Positions 34,075 through 43,237 of a DNA stretch of 64,000 nucleotides are shown here, in pieces. The notes beneath the pieces are model-generated. The model was not told the DNA's origin. It did not search any database and saw only the letters and a list, made by a program, of their open reading frames with translations. This DNA is from Solihabitans fulvus. Lineage in GTDB: Bacteria; Actinomycetota; Actinomycetes; Mycobacteriales; Pseudonocardiaceae. The stretch is taken from the NCBI RefSeq assembly GCF_008386585.1, contig NZ_VUOB01000037.1, positions 1 through 64,000 of the forward strand, read 5' to 3'. How positions within the stretch are numbered: position 1 is the stretch's first letter; the number at the start of each line of letters is the position of its first letter. The position numbers and the translations under genes were made by a program.

Positions 34075-35274
34075 ATGTTGGCCCAGGACAGCCTGTTGAC
34101 CGTCGCGGCACGGGCGGACGTGCCGCCGTTCCACGTCATGGACGTGGTGTCGGCGGCGGCCCGACGCGCCAGGACACACGGCGACGTGATCTCGTTGTGC
34201 GTCGGCCAACCCGCGAGCGCCGCGCCAGCACCGGTCCGTGCGGCGGCCGTCGAGGCGTTGTCCGCCAACACTCTCGGCTACACCGAGCAGCTCGGCATCC
34301 CCGAGCTGCGCGCGGCCATCGCCGGGCACTACGACCGGCAGTACGGCCTCGCGGTCGACCCCGATGACGTGGTGGTCACCACGGGGTCCTCCGGTGCGTT
34401 CCTGCTGTCCTTCCTCGCCGCCTTCGACGCGGGCGACCGGGTGGCGCTGGCCAGCCCGGGCTATCCCGCCTATCGCAACATCCTGCGCGCCCTCGGCTGC
34501 GAGGTCGTCGAGCTGCCCTGCGGGCCGGACACCAGGTTCCAGCCGACCGTCGACCTGCTCGCCGGGATCGGCCCGATCAAGGGGCTCATCGTGGCGAGCC
34601 CGGCGAACCCGACCGGCACGGTGCTCGACCCGGCCGAACTCGGCGCGCTCGCGGCCTGGTGCGCCGAGCACGGCGTGCAGCTGATCAGCGACGAGATCTA
34701 CCACGGCATCAGCTACGGCCGGCCGCTCGGCTGCGCGTGGCAGGACTCCCGCGAGGCCGTCGTGGTGAACTCGTTCTCGAAGTACTGGGCCATGACGGGC
34801 TGGCGGCTCGGCTGGATGCTGCTGCCCCGACGGTTGCGCCGCGCGGTCGACCGGCTGACCGGGAACTTCACGCTGTGCCCTCCCGCGTTGGCCCAGCACG
34901 CCGCGGTCGCCGCGTTCACCCCCGAGTCCTACGCGGAGGTCACCGGGCACGTGGCGCGGTACCGGGCGAACCGGGACGCGCTGGTGGCCGGGCTGACCGC
35001 GCTCGGCATCGACCGGCTTGCCCCGGTCGATGGCGCCTTCTACGCCTACGCGGACGTGTCGCACCTGACGGATGACTCGATGGCGTTCTGCCGCAGGCTG
35101 CTCGACGACACCGGGGTGGCGATCGCGCCGGGGGTGGACTTCGACCCGGCGCGCGGCGACCGCTTCGTCCGGCTGTCCTTCGCGGGGTCCGCGCACGACA
35201 TCGAGGAGGCCCTGCGGCGGCTCGCCGGGTGGCTGCCGGGAACTCCACTGCGCGGCCGACCGTTCACACGCTGA
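34075..35274 (+). CDS. PLP-dependent aminotransferase, class I/II
   Basis: A 399-residue fold-type I aminotransferase (AspC/AlaA-like). PLP lysine K236 is in NSFSKYWAMTGWRLGW; the VSPANPTGTVLD segment binds the cofactor ring, and the N-terminal ISLCVGQPAS and LGYTEQLGIPELRAAIAGHY are standard for the group. The C-terminal RFVRLSFAGSAHDIEEALRRL carries the substrate-carboxylate arginine. Cytoplasmic; the amino-acid substrate cannot be told, aspartate or alanine-type being most common. Begins 61 bases after the WXG-SLT gene on the same strand, but is unlikely to be functionally tied to it. Confidence 0.92.
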   Translation: MLAQDSLLTVAARADVPPFHVMDVVSAAARRARTHGDVISLCVGQPASAAPAPVRAAAVEALSANTLGYTEQLGIPELRAAIAGHYDRQYGLAVDPDDVVVTTGSSGAFLLSFLAAFDAGDRVALASPGYPAYRNILRALGCEVVELPCGPDTRFQPTVDLLAGIGPIKGLIVASPANPTGTVLDPAELGALAAWCAEHGVQLISDEIYHGISYGRPLGCAWQDSREAVVVNSFSKYWAMTGWRLGWMLLPRRLRRAVDRLTGNFTLCPPALAQHAAVAAFTPESYAEVTGHVARYRANRDALVAGLTALGIDRLAPVDGAFYAYADVSHLTDDSMAFCRRLLDDTGVAIAPGVDFDPARGDRFVRLSFAGSAHDIEEALRRLAGWLPGTPLRGRPFTR

Positions 35275-35306
35275 GAGTCTTTCGGGGGGACGAAGGGAAA
35301 GCCGCC

Positions 35307-35462
35307 ATGTGGGCCATCATCGGGATTCTGCTCGTCGCCTGGCTGGCACTGGGCATCGTCGGGGCGGTGGTGCACGCGCTGTTCTGGGTCGGCATCGTCG
35401 TCGTCGCGATCGCCGTTGGCGCGAAGGGCTACAAGGCGATCAAGGGCAAGTCCTCGACGTGA
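35307..35462 (+). CDS. small two-span membrane protein
   Basis: A 51-residue hydrophobic protein with two probable spans (IGILLVAWLALGIVGAVV and ALFWVGIVVVAIAVGAKGY) and a basic C-terminus AKGYKAIKGKSST. GAAGGGAAA lies just before the ATG at 35307. Starts 33 bases after the aminotransferase gene. Similar tiny membrane proteins are common in actinobacteria, with no assigned function. Confidence 0.7.
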   Translation: MWAIIGILLVAWLALGIVGAVVHALFWVGIVVVAIAVGAKGYKAIKGKSST

Positions 35463-35558
35463 CCGCCGCCGTGCCCCGCCGGCCTGGCGGGGCACAGCGG
35501 CCTGGCGGGGCACCGCCGCGGCCGGCTCAGCGGTGGCGGTAGACCGGGCAGGCTCGGC

Positions 35559-36155
35559 TCAGGACAGGAAGCTGAGCTGGGTGAGTCGCGTCCTGGCGTC
35601 GGCGGCGTCGGCCCACAGCCAGCCGCCGAGGCCGGCGGCCAGCGCGCCGTCGATGTTCTCCTGACGGTCGTCGAGGAACACGCAGTCGGCCGGCCGCGCG
35701 CCGAGCCGCTCGACCAGGGTCGCCCAGATCTCCGCGTCCGGCTTGGCCACGCCGAGGTCGCCGGAGAAGACCAGGTGCCGGAAGTGCTTGGTCCACGGCT
35801 GCCGCTCCGCGACCCGCCCGAACGAGACCGGCGCGTTGGACAGCAGCGCGAGCGGCACCCCGGCCTCGTCCAGGTCGGCGAGCAGCTCCAGCGTCGCGGG
35901 CTCCGGGTACAGCCAGCCTGCGACGTCGAGGTCGGTCAGCTCGCTCGACGTGCCCTCGTCGACGGTCACGCCGAACGGCGCGGCGACGGCCCGCCAGTAG
36001 TCCAGGTCGGCCTGGCCCCGGTCGTAGGGGTTGCGGGCCGCCCAGTAGGACGCGTCGAACGCCTCGGCATCCACGCCGAGGCGGGCGGCCAGCGCCGGCA
36101 CCGCCTCGGTCCGCCGGCTGATCACCTCGCCGTAGTCGAACACCAACCAGCGCAC
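35559..36155 (-). CDS. HAD superfamily hydrolase
   Basis: A 198-residue HAD-type hydrolase, probably a phosphatase for small metabolites. Motif I is VFDYGEV at the N-terminus, whose first Asp is the nucleophile; the usual second Asp (DxD) is replaced by Gly, as in epoxide-hydrolase or dehalogenase-like HAD members (FDxGGV). Motif II is ALLSNAP, motif III KPDAEIW and motif IV VFLDDRQENIDGA. The cap occurs between motifs I and II. Converges with the small membrane protein gene; the threonine aldolase gene is 52 bases upstream on the same strand. Confidence 0.88.
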   Translation of the reverse strand: MRWLVFDYGEVISRRTEAVPALAARLGVDAEAFDASYWAARNPYDRGQADLDYWRAVAAPFGVTVDEGTSSELTDLDVAGWLYPEPATLELLADLDEAGVPLALLSNAPVSFGRVAERQPWTKHFRHLVFSGDLGVAKPDAEIWATLVERLGARPADCVFLDDRQENIDGALAAGLGGWLWADAADARTRLTQLSFLS

Positions 36156-36207
36156 GCGGGTCCCCTCTCGTTGGGCTGCAACAACTTTCTCCGGCCGAGA
36201 CGACGTC

Positions 36208-37230
36208 TCAGGCGGCCGAGGCGATGCGCCGAAGGGCCTCGGCGATGTCCTGCGCCGAGACGTCCCGGTGCGTGATGAACCGGACCTTGCCGGACATCGG
36301 CCCGGCCAGCACGCCGAGCCCAGTCAGGTGCGCGAGCGTGCCTGGCAGGTCCGGCACGGCCGCCAGCACGATGTTGGTCTCCGGCGGCGGGACGTCCCAG
36401 CCGAGTTCGGCCAGGCCCGTGGCCAGCGCCGTCGCGTTCGAGTGGTCCTGCGCCAGGTCGTCGAGCCGGTCCAGCCCGACGAGCCCGGCCGCCGCGAGCA
36501 CCCCGCCCTGCCGCACCCCGCCGCCGAGCATCTTGCGGACCCGCCGCGCCTCCGCGACGAACTCGGCCGTGCCGGCGACGACGGATCCGACCGGCGCGCC
36601 GAGCCCCTTGCTCAGGCAGACCTGCACGGTGTCGACGTCGCCGACGAGCTCGGCAGGGGCGACCCCGAGCGCCACTGCCGCGTTCCACAGCCGCGCGCCG
36701 TCCAGGTGCACGCGCAGGCCCGCCGCCCTGGCCGCGGCGACCACCTGCCGGAAGTCCTCCGGCGCGGTCACGGTGCCGCCCGCCGCGTTGTGGGTGTTCT
36801 CCAGGCACAGCAGGGTGGTGCGCAGGGCGTAGTACGGGCAGCTGCCGCCCTCGGCCGCCGCGCGGACCGCCGAGGGCGAGATCCGGCCGGGTCCGGCGTC
36901 CCAGTCCAGCGCCTCCGGCATCCCGCCGGCCAGCCAGGCCGGGGTGCCGAGCTCGTTGCCCAGCACGTGCGCCGCGCGCGGCGCGAGGAAGCGGTCGCCC
37001 CTGGTCAGGTGCGTCATGAGGGCGATCAGGTTGCCCATCGAACCGCTCGGCACCCACAGCGCGGCCTCGACGCCAAGCAGCCCGGCGACCCGCTCCTCCA
37101 GCGCGCGCATCGTGGGGTCGTGGCCGAGCACGTCGTCGCCGACCTCGGCCCGGCTCATCGCCAGCCGCATCCGCTCGTCGGGCTGCGTGACAGTGTCGGA
37201 ACGGAGGTCGATGGGAGCCAGTAGCGTCAC
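36208..37230 (-). CDS. low-specificity threonine aldolase
   Basis: A 340-residue PLP enzyme of the beta-eliminating lyase type that splits L-threonine (or allo-threonine) to glycine and acetaldehyde. Diagnostic: IDLRSDTVTQPDERMR at the N-terminus, EVGDDVLGHDPTMRALEE, ALWVPSGSMGNL, ENTHNAAGGTV and the cofactor lysine K208 in VQVCLSKGLGAPVGS. Length and motifs agree with LtaE-type aldolases. Start GTG at 37230. HAD and aldolase genes follow one another on the minus strand with a 52-base gap and may be cotranscribed. Confidence 0.93.
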   Translation of the reverse strand: MTLLAPIDLRSDTVTQPDERMRLAMSRAEVGDDVLGHDPTMRALEERVAGLLGVEAALWVPSGSMGNLIALMTHLTRGDRFLAPRAAHVLGNELGTPAWLAGGMPEALDWDAGPGRISPSAVRAAAEGGSCPYYALRTTLLCLENTHNAAGGTVTAPEDFRQVVAAARAAGLRVHLDGARLWNAAVALGVAPAELVGDVDTVQVCLSKGLGAPVGSVVAGTAEFVAEARRVRKMLGGGVRQGGVLAAAGLVGLDRLDDLAQDHSNATALATGLAELGWDVPPPETNIVLAAVPDLPGTLAHLTGLGVLAGPMSGKVRFITHRDVSAQDIAEALRRIASAA

Positions 37231-37430
37231 GAACCGATCACATCACAGCCCGCCCTTTCCGACCAGGCTGCGTAGAAGTCGACCTCCTGACGGGTTCTCG
37301 CCCCTTCCTCGGCCTGTTTGGTTCGGTGGCGGTATCAGGGTGACGTAGATCTCGGCGTAAGTTCGTGCAACCGTTGTGGGTGCCAGCCCCGTCCGGACAG
37401 TGCAAGCACGAGGAGCGGAGAGCAGTCCGC

Positions 37431-37949
37431 GTGGATCAGCGCGAGGAGCAGGAGTTCGCGGAGTACTTCGTGGCTCGGCGGGAAGCCGTGCGCCGAACGG
37501 CGTACCTGCTCTGCGGCGACTGGCACCGGGCGGACGACTTCGCGCAGACCGCGTTCGTCGCACTGCATCGGAGGTGGCGCAAGGTGCGGGACAAGGGAGC
37601 CCTCGACGCCTACGTCCGCCGCAGCCTGGTGCGCGCGGTCATCGACGAGTCGCGGCGGCCGTGGCGGCGCGAGCGGTTCGTCGACGAGCTGCCGGAACGG
37701 CCGAACGGCGACGGCGAGGTCGGCGACGCGGTGGCCACCAGGGCCGCGCTGCTCGACGGCCTCAAGCTGGTGCCGCCGAGGCAGCGGGCCGTGCTGGTGC
37801 TGAGGTTCCTTGAGGGACTGGACGTCGCGGGCACCGCCGAGGCGCTGAAGTGCTCGGAGGGGACCGTGAAGAGCCAGACGTCGCGCGGGCTTGCCGCGTT
37901 GCGGGAGGCGCTGGGCAGCGCGCTGGACGACCTGCGGCCGGCATCGTGA
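37431..37949 (+). CDS. SigE-family RNA polymerase sigma factor
   Basis: A 172-residue ECF sigma factor. Region 2 is EEQEFAEYFVARREAVRRTAYLLCGDWHRADDFAQTAFVALHRRW; region 4 follows LVPPRQRAVLVLRFLEGLDVAGTAEALKCSEGTVKSQTSRGLAALREAL. I chose the GTG at 37431, eleven bases after a GGAG site, over longer frames beginning near 37365. It is followed 47 bases later by a transmembrane protein on the same strand, the usual place for a cognate anti-sigma partner. Unlike the orphan SigE factor at 1693-2277, this one has an apparent partner. Confidence 0.9.
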   Translation: MDQREEQEFAEYFVARREAVRRTAYLLCGDWHRADDFAQTAFVALHRRWRKVRDKGALDAYVRRSLVRAVIDESRRPWRRERFVDELPERPNGDGEVGDAVATRAALLDGLKLVPPRQRAVLVLRFLEGLDVAGTAEALKCSEGTVKSQTSRGLAALREALGSALDDLRPAS

Positions 37950-37996
37950 GCAGACTGGAGCAGGCGGGCGACGACGTGTCGAGGAGGTGGGCGTAG

Positions 37997-38782
37997 ATGG
38001 ACGAGCGCAGGCTCGCGGAGCTGTTCCGGGACGCGGTGCGGGACGTGCCGCCGCCCTCCTTCGACGAGGGCGACGTGCGCGCCGAGTCGCGGCGGGCTGC
38101 GGCGCGGCAACGCAAGTCGCTCGGCGTGGCTTCCGCGGCTGCCGTTGCCCTTGTCCTCGGCGGTACGGTGCTCGCAGTCGGACTTCAACACGGCAACACC
38201 ATGAGCGCCGACAGTGTGCGGGCCGCCGCCCCCGCGCCGGTCAGCGGTAGTGGCAGTGGTCCGACCAACTCGCGCATGGCCCCGCTCAACAAGCAGGACA
38301 CCAACGACAACTCCGCCCATTCGACCACCCCGTATCGCGGCGGACCGCCGCCCAACAGCATCCCGGAGGGCACGCCTACGCAGGGGGGCGCGTCGTCCGG
38401 GAGTGCCAGCCCTTCGGCTGGCGGCACCCCTGGTGGGTGCGGACCGGTGGACCGGGAGCTCGCTGTCGCCCTCGCCAACGAGCTCCCGGCCGCCGCCGGC
38501 CTCACCCCGGTGCCGGTCGACGGCAACTGCCCGGACGGCACCAGGTCGGCGGGGTTCCTGGTCAAGGACGGCGCCGTGACCGGCCTGTTCTCGGTCGTGT
38601 TGGTGCCGACCGAGGGCGCGGCGCCGGACTTCTCGCCGCTCTCCGGCGTGCAGCAGGACACGCAGGCGACGCCGCACGGCGGCAGGCTGACCGTGGTCAG
38701 CAGGCCGCAGCCGGGTGCGACGACCGCGCCGTTCGCGGACCGGGTCGCGGACGTGGCCAAGCGGATCGCCCCCAAGTACTGA
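37997..38782 (+). CDS. membrane protein, putative anti-sigma partner
   Basis: A 261-residue bitopic protein: a cytosolic N-terminal segment (MDERRLAELFRDAVRDVPPPSFDEGDVRAESRRAAARQRK), one membrane span (VASAAAVALVLGGTVLAVGL, about residues 44-63), a Gly/Ser/Pro/Thr-rich extracytoplasmic linker of about 80 residues and a C-terminal globular domain with a PVDRELAVALANELP helix. GAGGAGG lies nine bases before the ATG. The FRDAVRDVPPPSF segment is the conserved cytosolic motif of the actinobacterial proteins encoded beside SigE-type factors, so an anti-sigma or sensor role is likely but unproven. Confidence 0.75.
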   Translation: MDERRLAELFRDAVRDVPPPSFDEGDVRAESRRAAARQRKSLGVASAAAVALVLGGTVLAVGLQHGNTMSADSVRAAAPAPVSGSGSGPTNSRMAPLNKQDTNDNSAHSTTPYRGGPPPNSIPEGTPTQGGASSGSASPSAGGTPGGCGPVDRELAVALANELPAAAGLTPVPVDGNCPDGTRSAGFLVKDGAVTGLFSVVLVPTEGAAPDFSPLSGVQQDTQATPHGGRLTVVSRPQPGATTAPFADRVADVAKRIAPKY

Positions 38783-38920
38783 ACGCCTCCAAGTACTGAT
38801 CGCTCCGAGTACCGACCGCGCCGAAAATCGCCTCGATTGCGCGGATCCTTCGGCGGCGTCATCGGCCTGAACCCGGCCGGTGGCGGCCACTGACCGGGCG
38901 GCCTGGGAGAATCGCAGGTC

Positions 38921-39505
38921 ATGACCGCAGCGAGCACGCCGAAGGGCGAACGCCGTCGCCAGGCGCTCGTCGAAGCCGCAGCCGACCTCCTCGTCGGCGG
39001 CGGCTTCGAGGCGGTCCGCCACCGGGCCGTCGCCGAGCGCGCCGGCCTGCCGCTCGCGTCGACCACGTACTACTTCACCAGCCTCGACGAGCTCGTCGAG
39101 GCCGCCGTGGAACACCACGGCCGTGTCGAGCTCGCGAACGGCAAGGATCGGCTGGCCGGGTTGGCCGCCGAGCGGTGCGACACGGACCGGCTCGTCGAGC
39201 TCGTGCTCGACCTGCTGCTCGGCCCGCAGCGCGAGGGCGAGGCCGACGCCGAGGCGGTGCTGCTGCGCTACGAGCGCCTCGTCGCCACCGGCCGCCGCCC
39301 CTACCTGCGTCCGCTGATGCGCAGGCTCAGCCGCGAGCTGCACGAGCTGCTGCTGGAGATCTTCGACCGCTCCGGCCACGCGGTGGACTCCGCCAGGGTC
39401 GAGGAACTGATCGCGCTCGTCGACGGCACCGTGGTGAACGCGCTGCTGGAGATCCACCCCGATCCGCGCGGCGCGGCCCGCCGGATGCTGCGCACGCATC
39501 TCTGA
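38921..39505 (+). CDS. TetR family transcriptional regulator
   Basis: A 194-residue repressor. Helix-turn-helix at about residues 11-55: RRRQALVEAAADLLVGGGFEAVRHRAVAERAGLPLASTTYYF, typical TetR. The C-terminal part is helical and of the TetR_C type (LVELVLDLLLGPQREGEADAEAVLLRYERL). Stands 52 bases upstream of purB on the same strand; in actinobacteria this regulator family is often next to purB by chance of synteny, so purine control should not be assumed. Its own targets are unknown. Confidence 0.88.
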   Translation: MTAASTPKGERRRQALVEAAADLLVGGGFEAVRHRAVAERAGLPLASTTYYFTSLDELVEAAVEHHGRVELANGKDRLAGLAAERCDTDRLVELVLDLLLGPQREGEADAEAVLLRYERLVATGRRPYLRPLMRRLSRELHELLLEIFDRSGHAVDSARVEELIALVDGTVVNALLEIHPDPRGAARRMLRTHL

Positions 39506-39557
39506 CGGGAACCGCCCGCGCCGCCGGCCCTGCCGGGGCCACGTAGGCTGAGCAGCC

Positions 39558-40988
39558 GTGACGAAGCCCCGCATCGCCAACGTGCTGGCCAGCCGCTACG
39601 CCTCGACCGACCTCGTGACGCTCTGGTCGGCCGAGCACAAGATCACGCTGGAACGGGAGCTGTGGCTCGCGGTGCTGCGGGCGCAGGCCGAGCTCGGCAT
39701 CGAGGTGCCGGCCGGGGCGGTCGCCGACTACGAGCGGGTGCTCGACCAGGTCGACCTCGCGTCGATCGCCGAGCGCGAGCGGGTCACCAGGCACGACGTG
39801 AAGGCGCGCATCGAGGAGTTCAACGCGCTGGCGGGGCACGAGCACGTGCACAAGGGCATGACCTCGCGGGATCTCACCGAGAACGTCGAGCAGTTGCAGA
39901 TCCTGCGTTCGCTCGAGCACGTCCGGGGCAGGGTCGCGGCCGTCCTCGCGCGACTCGCGCGGCTGGCCGCCGAGCACAGCGACCTGGTGATCGCCGGCCG
40001 GTCGCACAACGTCGCCGCGCAGGCCACGACGCTCGGCAAGCGGTTCGCCACCTCGGCCGACGAGCTGCTGGTCGCGTTCGGGCGGCTGGAGGAGCTGGTC
40101 GCGCGCTACCCGCTGCGCGGCGTGAAGGGGCCGGTCGGCACCGCGCAGGACATGCTCGACCTGCTCGGCGGGGACCGCGAGAAGCTGGCCACGCTGGAGC
40201 GTCGCGTCGCCGAGCACCTCGGCTTCGAGCGGGTGCTGACCAGCGTCGGGCAGGTCTACCCGCGCTCGCTGGACTTCGACGTGCTGTCCGCGCTGGTCCA
40301 GCTCGCCGCGGCGCCGTCAAGCCTGGCCAAGACCGTTCGGCTGATGGCGGGCCACGAGCTGGTCACCGAGGGCTTCAAGGCAGGCCAGGTCGGGTCGAGC
40401 GCCATGCCGCACAAGATGAACACCCGGTCCTGCGAGCGGGTCAACGGGCTCGCCGTGGTGCTGCGCGGCTACCTGTCGATGGTCGGCGAGCTGGCCGGCG
40501 ACCAGTGGAACGAGGGCGACGTGTCCTGTTCGGTGGTGCGCAGGGTCGCGCTGCCGGACGCGTTCTTCGCGCTGGACGGCCTGATCGAGACGTTCCTGAC
40601 GGTGCTGGACGAGTTCGGCGCCTACCCGGCCGTGATCGCCCGCGAGCTGGACCGCTACCTGCCGTTCCTGGCCACCACGAAGGTGCTGATGGCGGCCGTG
40701 CGGGCCGGTGTCGGCAGGGAGACCGCGCACGAGGCGATCAAGGAGAACGCCGTGGCCGTCGCGCTGGCCATGCGCGAGCAGGGCGCCGCGGAGAACGACC
40801 TGCTCGACCGGCTGGCCGCCGACGACCGGCTGCCGCTGGACCGGGCCACACTCGACGCGCTGCTCGCCGACCGGCTGTCGTTCACCGGGGTGGCCGCCGA
40901 GCAGGTCGACGCCGTGGTGAAGCAGGTCGACGCGGTGCTGGCGAAGCACCCAGACGCGCTCGCCTACGCCCCGGCGCCCATCCTCTGA
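39558..40988 (+). CDS. purB: adenylosuccinate lyase
   Basis: Catalyses two purine steps: SAICAR to AICAR plus fumarate, and adenylosuccinate to AMP plus fumarate. A 476-residue member of the fumarase/aspartase superfamily. The signature loop GSSAMPHKMNTRSCERV (from about residue 278) holds the catalytic serine region; HDVKARIEEFNALAG and HKGMTSRDLTENVEQL are the other two conserved motifs. GTG start directly before TKPRIANVLASRYAS. Faces the converging NOS gene, whose stop is 16 bases away. Confidence 0.97.
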   Translation: MTKPRIANVLASRYASTDLVTLWSAEHKITLERELWLAVLRAQAELGIEVPAGAVADYERVLDQVDLASIAERERVTRHDVKARIEEFNALAGHEHVHKGMTSRDLTENVEQLQILRSLEHVRGRVAAVLARLARLAAEHSDLVIAGRSHNVAAQATTLGKRFATSADELLVAFGRLEELVARYPLRGVKGPVGTAQDMLDLLGGDREKLATLERRVAEHLGFERVLTSVGQVYPRSLDFDVLSALVQLAAAPSSLAKTVRLMAGHELVTEGFKAGQVGSSAMPHKMNTRSCERVNGLAVVLRGYLSMVGELAGDQWNEGDVSCSVVRRVALPDAFFALDGLIETFLTVLDEFGAYPAVIARELDRYLPFLATTKVLMAAVRAGVGRETAHEAIKENAVAVALAMREQGAAENDLLDRLAADDRLPLDRATLDALLADRLSFTGVAAEQVDAVVKQVDAVLAKHPDALAYAPAPIL

Positions 40989-41004
40989 CCTGGGCGAAGC
41001 AGCC

Positions 41005-42237
41005 TCAGTTCTCGCGCGGCTGCTCGAAGCAGCGCGGCGTGCCGTGCTGGCCGCGGTGCGCCGCGTCATCGTCGAGCACGAACTCGGGACGCAGCGGCTC
41101 GGTGTCGTAGTACCGGTGGAACACCGGGGTCAGCGCGCCCGAGATCGGCGGCACGATCCAGGACCAGTCGGCCGGGCAGGACCTGCCGGCCTTCTCCTCC
41201 CTGGCCACGTGCGTGAGGAACCGCTCCGACTCGGTGTGGTGGTCGGCGATGCTGACCCCGGCCTCGGTGAACGAGTGCAGCACCGCGCGGTTGATCTCGA
41301 TCACCGCGCGGTCCCGCCACAGCGTCTGCTCGCTGGAGCGGTCCAGGCCCATCCGCTCGCCGACCAGCTCGGAGAGGTCGTAGCGGTCGCGGTCGACCAG
41401 GTTGCGCGCGCCGATCTCGGTGCCCAGGTACCAGCCGTTGAACGGCGCGGCCGGGTAGGACACCCCGCCGATCACCAGCCGCATGTTGCTGATCGCAGGC
41501 ACCGCGTGCCAGCGAAGGCCGAGCGAGCCGAACCAGTCCAGCTCGGGATGGCTCAGCGGCACCTCGAAGACGTCCTCCCGCCACAGCGGGTGCAGCGTCG
41601 GCCCCTCCTGCTCGGTCTCCACGATCAGCGGCAGCGCGTCGAACATGCCGGGCTGCTCCGGCGGCTGCCAGCCGAGGTCGAGCGCGGTCCTGGTGAAGCC
41701 GAGGTACCTGCGGTCGCCGAGGACGCCGCCGTCCCGCTCGTAGCCCGCGTACCGGATGAGCTGGTCGTTCCAGATCCTCGGCGCTGGCCTGCCCGGCTCG
41801 TCCGGGGCGAACACGCTCATCACCGGCCGGATCCGGCCGCCGTTGGCGGCCAGCCGCAGGTGCCGGCGGCAGTGCGCGGCGACCCGGTCCGCGTCCCGCA
41901 CCGCGCGCAGGTCGCGGACGCGGAGGCTGCGCCAGTACAGGCGGCCGATGCACCGCGCGCTGTTGCGCCACGCCACCTGCGCCCCGAAGGTCAGCTCGGC
42001 GGTCGTGTGCCGGTAGGAGCCGGTCGCCTGGATCTCGGCGCGCACCCAGCGCAGCCGGGGTAACACCGGGCCGGCCTCGGGATTCTCGGCGTGGAAGAGC
42101 CGGATGAACTCCTCGGCCAGCTCGAAGTCCACCTCGTCCGTGCTGCTCAGGACGCTGTCCGACGCGGGTGGGGCGGGGTGCTGGGCCACCGGGCACTGGG
42201 CGGACGAACGCACCGGCGCGGCGGGCGAGATTGTCAC
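41005..42237 (-). CDS. nos: bacterial nitric oxide synthase oxygenase
   Basis: A 410-residue NOS oxygenase domain that would oxidise L-arginine to citrulline and NO. WRNSARCIGRLYW places the heme-thiolate Cys at residue 96; the substrate-binding Glu is E274 in FNGWYLGTEIGARNL; MLVIGGVSYPAAPF-type sequence (MRLVIGGVSYPAAPFNGW) and NDQLIRYAGY are standard NOS elements. There is no reductase domain or neighbouring flavodoxin, so electrons must come from elsewhere. The first about 45 residues, absent from Bacillus NOS, are low-complexity. In other actinomycetes NOS serves stress protection or nitration of natural products; here it sits between purB and purC. Confidence 0.95.
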   Translation of the reverse strand: MTISPAAPVRSSAQCPVAQHPAPPASDSVLSSTDEVDFELAEEFIRLFHAENPEAGPVLPRLRWVRAEIQATGSYRHTTAELTFGAQVAWRNSARCIGRLYWRSLRVRDLRAVRDADRVAAHCRRHLRLAANGGRIRPVMSVFAPDEPGRPAPRIWNDQLIRYAGYERDGGVLGDRRYLGFTRTALDLGWQPPEQPGMFDALPLIVETEQEGPTLHPLWREDVFEVPLSHPELDWFGSLGLRWHAVPAISNMRLVIGGVSYPAAPFNGWYLGTEIGARNLVDRDRYDLSELVGERMGLDRSSEQTLWRDRAVIEINRAVLHSFTEAGVSIADHHTESERFLTHVAREEKAGRSCPADWSWIVPPISGALTPVFHRYYDTEPLRPEFVLDDDAAHRGQHGTPRCFEQPREN

Positions 42238-42343
42238 GGTGTCATAACGTAGCCGCTCACCCTTGGTGAGCGACAGCCCTCCTGCTGCGACGGTCGCACT
42301 CGTCCGGTTCGGCCGAGTGGAGCAGGCCGTAAGCTCCAGGACC

Positions 42344-43228
42344 GTGCCAACGCTCGCTGATTACCCCAAGGTCGCGGTAGGCAAGGTCCGGGAGCTGTAC
42401 GAGGTCGACGACGAACACCTGCTGTTCGTCGCCTCCGACCGCCTGTCGGCCTTCGACTACGTGCTCGACACGGAGATCCCCGACAAGGGGCGCGTGTTGA
42501 CCGCGATGAGCGTGTTCTGGTTCGAGCTGCTGGCCGACGTGGTGCCCAACCACGTGGTCGCCTGGGACGACCCGCGCATCCCGGCCGAGGTGCGCGGCAG
42601 AGCGCTGCTCGTGCGCAAGTTGGAGATCCTGCCGGTGGAGTGCGTCGTGCGCGGCTACCTGACCGGCTCCGGCCTCGACACCTACCGGCGGACCGGCTCG
42701 GTGTGCGGGGTCGAGCTGCCGGCCGGCCTCGTCGAGTCCGACGAGCTGGCCGAGCCGATCTTCACGCCGACCACCAAGGCCCCGATCGGCGAGCATGACG
42801 AGAACATCACCTTCGACGAGGTGTCCGGGCAGCTTGGCGCGCACCTCGCCGAGCGGCTGCGCGACACGGCCCTGCTGGTCTACGGCCGGGCCCGCGAGTT
42901 CGCCAGGACGCGCGGGGTGCTCCTGGCCGACACGAAGTTCGAGTTCGGCCTCGCCCCCGGCGGCACCCTGGTGCTGGCCGACGAGGTGCTGACGCCGGAC
43001 TCCTCGCGCTACTGGCCGGCAGACGGCTACCAGCCCGGCCGGGTGCAGCCCTCGTTCGACAAGCAGTACGTCCGGGACTGGCTGACCTCGCCGGCGTCCG
43101 GCTGGGACCGCTCGTCGAACACCCCGCCGCCCGCGCTGCCGGACGAGGTCGTCGCGGCCACCCGCGCGCGCTATGTCGAGGCGTACGAGCGGATCTCGGG
43201 ACGCAGCTTCGCCGACTGGCCCGCCTAG
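42344..43228 (+). CDS. purC: SAICAR synthase
   Basis: Phosphoribosylaminoimidazole-succinocarboxamide synthase: joins CAIR and aspartate using ATP; 294 residues. Conserved: GKVRELYEVDDEHLLFVASDRLSAFD at the N-terminus, EIPDKGRVLTAMSVFWF, LEILPVECVVRGYLTGSG (signature) and LLADTKFEFG then DEVLTPDSSRYW. The GTG at 42344 starts just before the conserved TLADYPKV; the frame opens earlier (42263) without conserved sequence. Divergent from the NOS gene, so the 106 bases between must hold both promoters. Purine control is not visible. Confidence 0.97.
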   Translation: MPTLADYPKVAVGKVRELYEVDDEHLLFVASDRLSAFDYVLDTEIPDKGRVLTAMSVFWFELLADVVPNHVVAWDDPRIPAEVRGRALLVRKLEILPVECVVRGYLTGSGLDTYRRTGSVCGVELPAGLVESDELAEPIFTPTTKAPIGEHDENITFDEVSGQLGAHLAERLRDTALLVYGRAREFARTRGVLLADTKFEFGLAPGGTLVLADEVLTPDSSRYWPADGYQPGRVQPSFDKQYVRDWLTSPASGWDRSSNTPPPALPDEVVAATRARYVEAYERISGRSFADWPA

Positions 43229-43237
43229 ATCCCCTGA

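Noticed and set aside
38921..39505. The TetR gene as a purine regulator because it lies next to purB.
   Set aside because: Adjacency alone; no shared operator seen upstream of other pur genes.
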